Notes under the pieces: model-generated | The model's database searches: none | What the model saw: only the letters and a program-made list of their open reading frames with translations | What the model was told of the DNA's origin: nothing | Shown: one piece after another, positions 63,186 through 64,000 of the stretch | Layout of the letters: every line of letters begins with the position of its first letter | How positions within the stretch are numbered: position 1 is the stretch's first letter | Assembly (NCBI GenBank): GCA_011523825.1 | Contig: WTFX01000009.1 | Location: 42,420-106,419 of the forward strand | Direction of reading: 5' to 3' | Length of the DNA stretch: 64,000 nt | DNA from: Microthrixaceae bacterium | GTDB lineage: Bacteria; Actinomycetota; Acidimicrobiia; Acidimicrobiales; Poriferisodalaceae | Position numbers and translations under genes: made by a program

Positions 63186-63977
63186 ATGACGTCAGGCCCC
63201 ATAACGCCGCCGTGCGCAGCCATCGTGCTCGCAGCGGGCGCCGGTACCCGCATGGGCTCGGACCTGCCGAAGCCGCTGCACCCGATCGGTGGCCGCGCCA
63301 TGGTGCTGCGAGTGCTCGAAGCTCTGGCTGCCGTCGACGCGGAGCCAGTCGCGGTGGTGATCGGGCACGGCGCAGCCCAGGTCCGTGAGGCCGTCGCGGC
63401 CGAGGCGCCCCAAGCCGACCGGCTGGTATTCGCGACCCAACCCGCCCAGCTCGGTACCGGCGACGCAGCACGTGCCGGTCTGTCGGCACTGGACTCGCAC
63501 CCGGCGGCCATCGATGTCCTGGTGTTGCCGGGCGACACGCCGTTGCTGCGAGCGGCGACACTGCGGCGTGTCGTTGCAGAACGCCGCCGCGCCGCCGCGG
63601 CCGTCAGCCTGCTGACGGCTCACGTCAGCGACCCCACCGGCTACGGGCGCATCGTGCGTGATGCGGCCGGCATCACGGTCGTCGAGCAACGCGATGCGAC
63701 GCCATCGGTGGCGCAGATCGACGAGATCAATGCGGGCGTGTACTGCTTCGACGTGGCCAAGCTGCGCCAGGTGTTGCCGCAGCTGCGCCTTGCGAACGCC
63801 GCCTCGGAGTACTACCTGCCCGACGCCATCGGTCTGCTTGCCCGCAGCGGCGAGGGAATCGCTGCGGTCGCGCTCGACGATGCATCGGAGGCGATGGGTG
63901 TGAACGACGCGAACCAGCTAGCGGCCTGCGAAGCCGCGTTGGCTGCTCGAGGTGGCCGGTCGGCACCTATGTCATAG
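63186..63977 (+). CDS. GlmU-like N-acetylglucosamine-1-phosphate uridylyltransferase, single domain
   Basis: A 263-residue nucleotidyltransferase matching the N-terminal half of GlmU: AAIVLAAGAGTRMGSDLPKPLHPIGGR (about 10-36), ATQPAQLGTGDAARAG, VLVLPGDTPLL, DEINAGVYCFD and NAASEYYLPDAIGLLARSG. It ends at a stop where GlmU would continue into the left-handed beta-helix acetyltransferase domain. After the stop GAGGAGG appears, likely the ribosome site of the next gene. ATG 63186 is used; ATGs at 63153 and 63171 are alternatives. A partner acetyltransferase would be needed elsewhere. Confidence 0.85.
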   Translation: MTSGPITPPCAAIVLAAGAGTRMGSDLPKPLHPIGGRAMVLRVLEALAAVDAEPVAVVIGHGAAQVREAVAAEAPQADRLVFATQPAQLGTGDAARAGLSALDSHPAAIDVLVLPGDTPLLRAATLRRVVAERRRAAAAVSLLTAHVSDPTGYGRIVRDAAGITVVEQRDATPSVAQIDEINAGVYCFDVAKLRQVLPQLRLANAASEYYLPDAIGLLARSGEGIAAVALDDASEAMGVNDANQLAACEAALAARGGRSAPMS

Positions 63978-64000
63978 CTGAGGAGGCGAAAACTCAGGGG

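Noticed and set aside
63950..64000. A frameshift or broken glmU gene at the right edge.
   Set aside because: No beta-helix hexapeptide pattern is seen in other frames after the stop, and a ribosome site for the next gene follows at once.

Overview
The window is high-GC bacterial chromosome, densely packed with genes on both strands, and shows no phage, insertion sequence or CRISPR array. The organism is very probably an actinomycete (Actinomycetota) outside the best-known orders, most likely of the Acidimicrobiia type. The support is: the tiny ribosomal proteins bL37 and bS22, both described from mycobacterial ribosomes; frequent GTG starts; many acyl-CoA enzymes; a CaiB-type alpha-methylacyl-CoA racemase; and a gene order from about 31 to 64 kb that recalls the Mycobacterium tuberculosis segment with Rv0991c (FmdB/Ruc), galU, moeA1, Rv0996, rsmI, metS, tatD, ksgA, ispE and glmU. 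The class-level placement is inference.

Layout. 0-2.8 kb: a HlyD-type adaptor (cut by the window edge) with its lipoprotein partner, and a P1 peptidase. 2.8-6.4 kb: a structured gap, an acyl-CoA dehydrogenase, a PaaG-like crotonase and an aminotransferase. 6.4-10.1 kb: a cobalamin import and adenosylation operon (btuF-btuC-btuD-cobO) under a clear cobalamin riboswitch. 10.1-14.8 kb: NAD and thiamine genes and a peroxiredoxin. 15-16.6 kb: a B12-dependent acyl-CoA mutase large subunit with isobutyryl-CoA-mutase-type active-site residues. 16.8-23 kb: a lipoprotein, a small membrane protein, AcuI-like reductase, NfuA, a PIG-L deacetylase, and an HMG-CoA-synthase-like/DUF35 fusion without catalytic residues beside a thiolase. 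23-31 kb: dxs with a YbhN-type membrane protein, then tldD-tldE-PHP-uppP. 31-40.8 kb: SAF and FmdB proteins, a UDP-sugar pyrophosphorylase, moeA(glp)-moaA-moaC-sepX/glpR-like gene, tRNA-Ala, a sterol-desaturase-like and 3beta-HSD-like pair, and two divergent solute-binding lipoproteins. 40.9-48.8 kb: a histidine kinase fused to a complete response regulator, Sco1-CtaG copper delivery, PepN with a coupled 42-residue membrane protein, and a PfkB kinase. 48.8-55 kb: a phosphosugar mutase and an extracellular acyl-transfer and deacetylation group. 55-64 kb: bL37, racemase, YchF, DUF192, RsmI, MetG, TatD, RsmA, IspE, bS22, tRNA-Gln and a single-domain GlmU-like enzyme.

How it fits together. Cobalamin import and adenosylation would feed the acyl-CoA mutase about 5 kb away. 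Acyl-CoA dehydrogenase, crotonase, racemase, mutase, AcuI and thiolase suggest branched-chain or methyl-branched acyl-CoA breakdown. dxs and ispE supply the MEP isoprenoid pathway, and UppP recycles the undecaprenyl carrier. The MoeA/Glp plus three-helix membrane protein pair may belong to cell division rather than only to cofactor synthesis.

The most unusual signals are: a palindromic tandem-repeat family present in triplicate both inside the dxs linker and at the moaA/moaC junction; the catalytically dead HMGS-DUF35 fusion; the isobutyryl-type mutase signature; a 13-codon reading frame behind an almost complete anti-Shine-Dalgarno match in a hairpin-rich gap; and the FmdB protein whose second zinc knuckle is split by an insertion.
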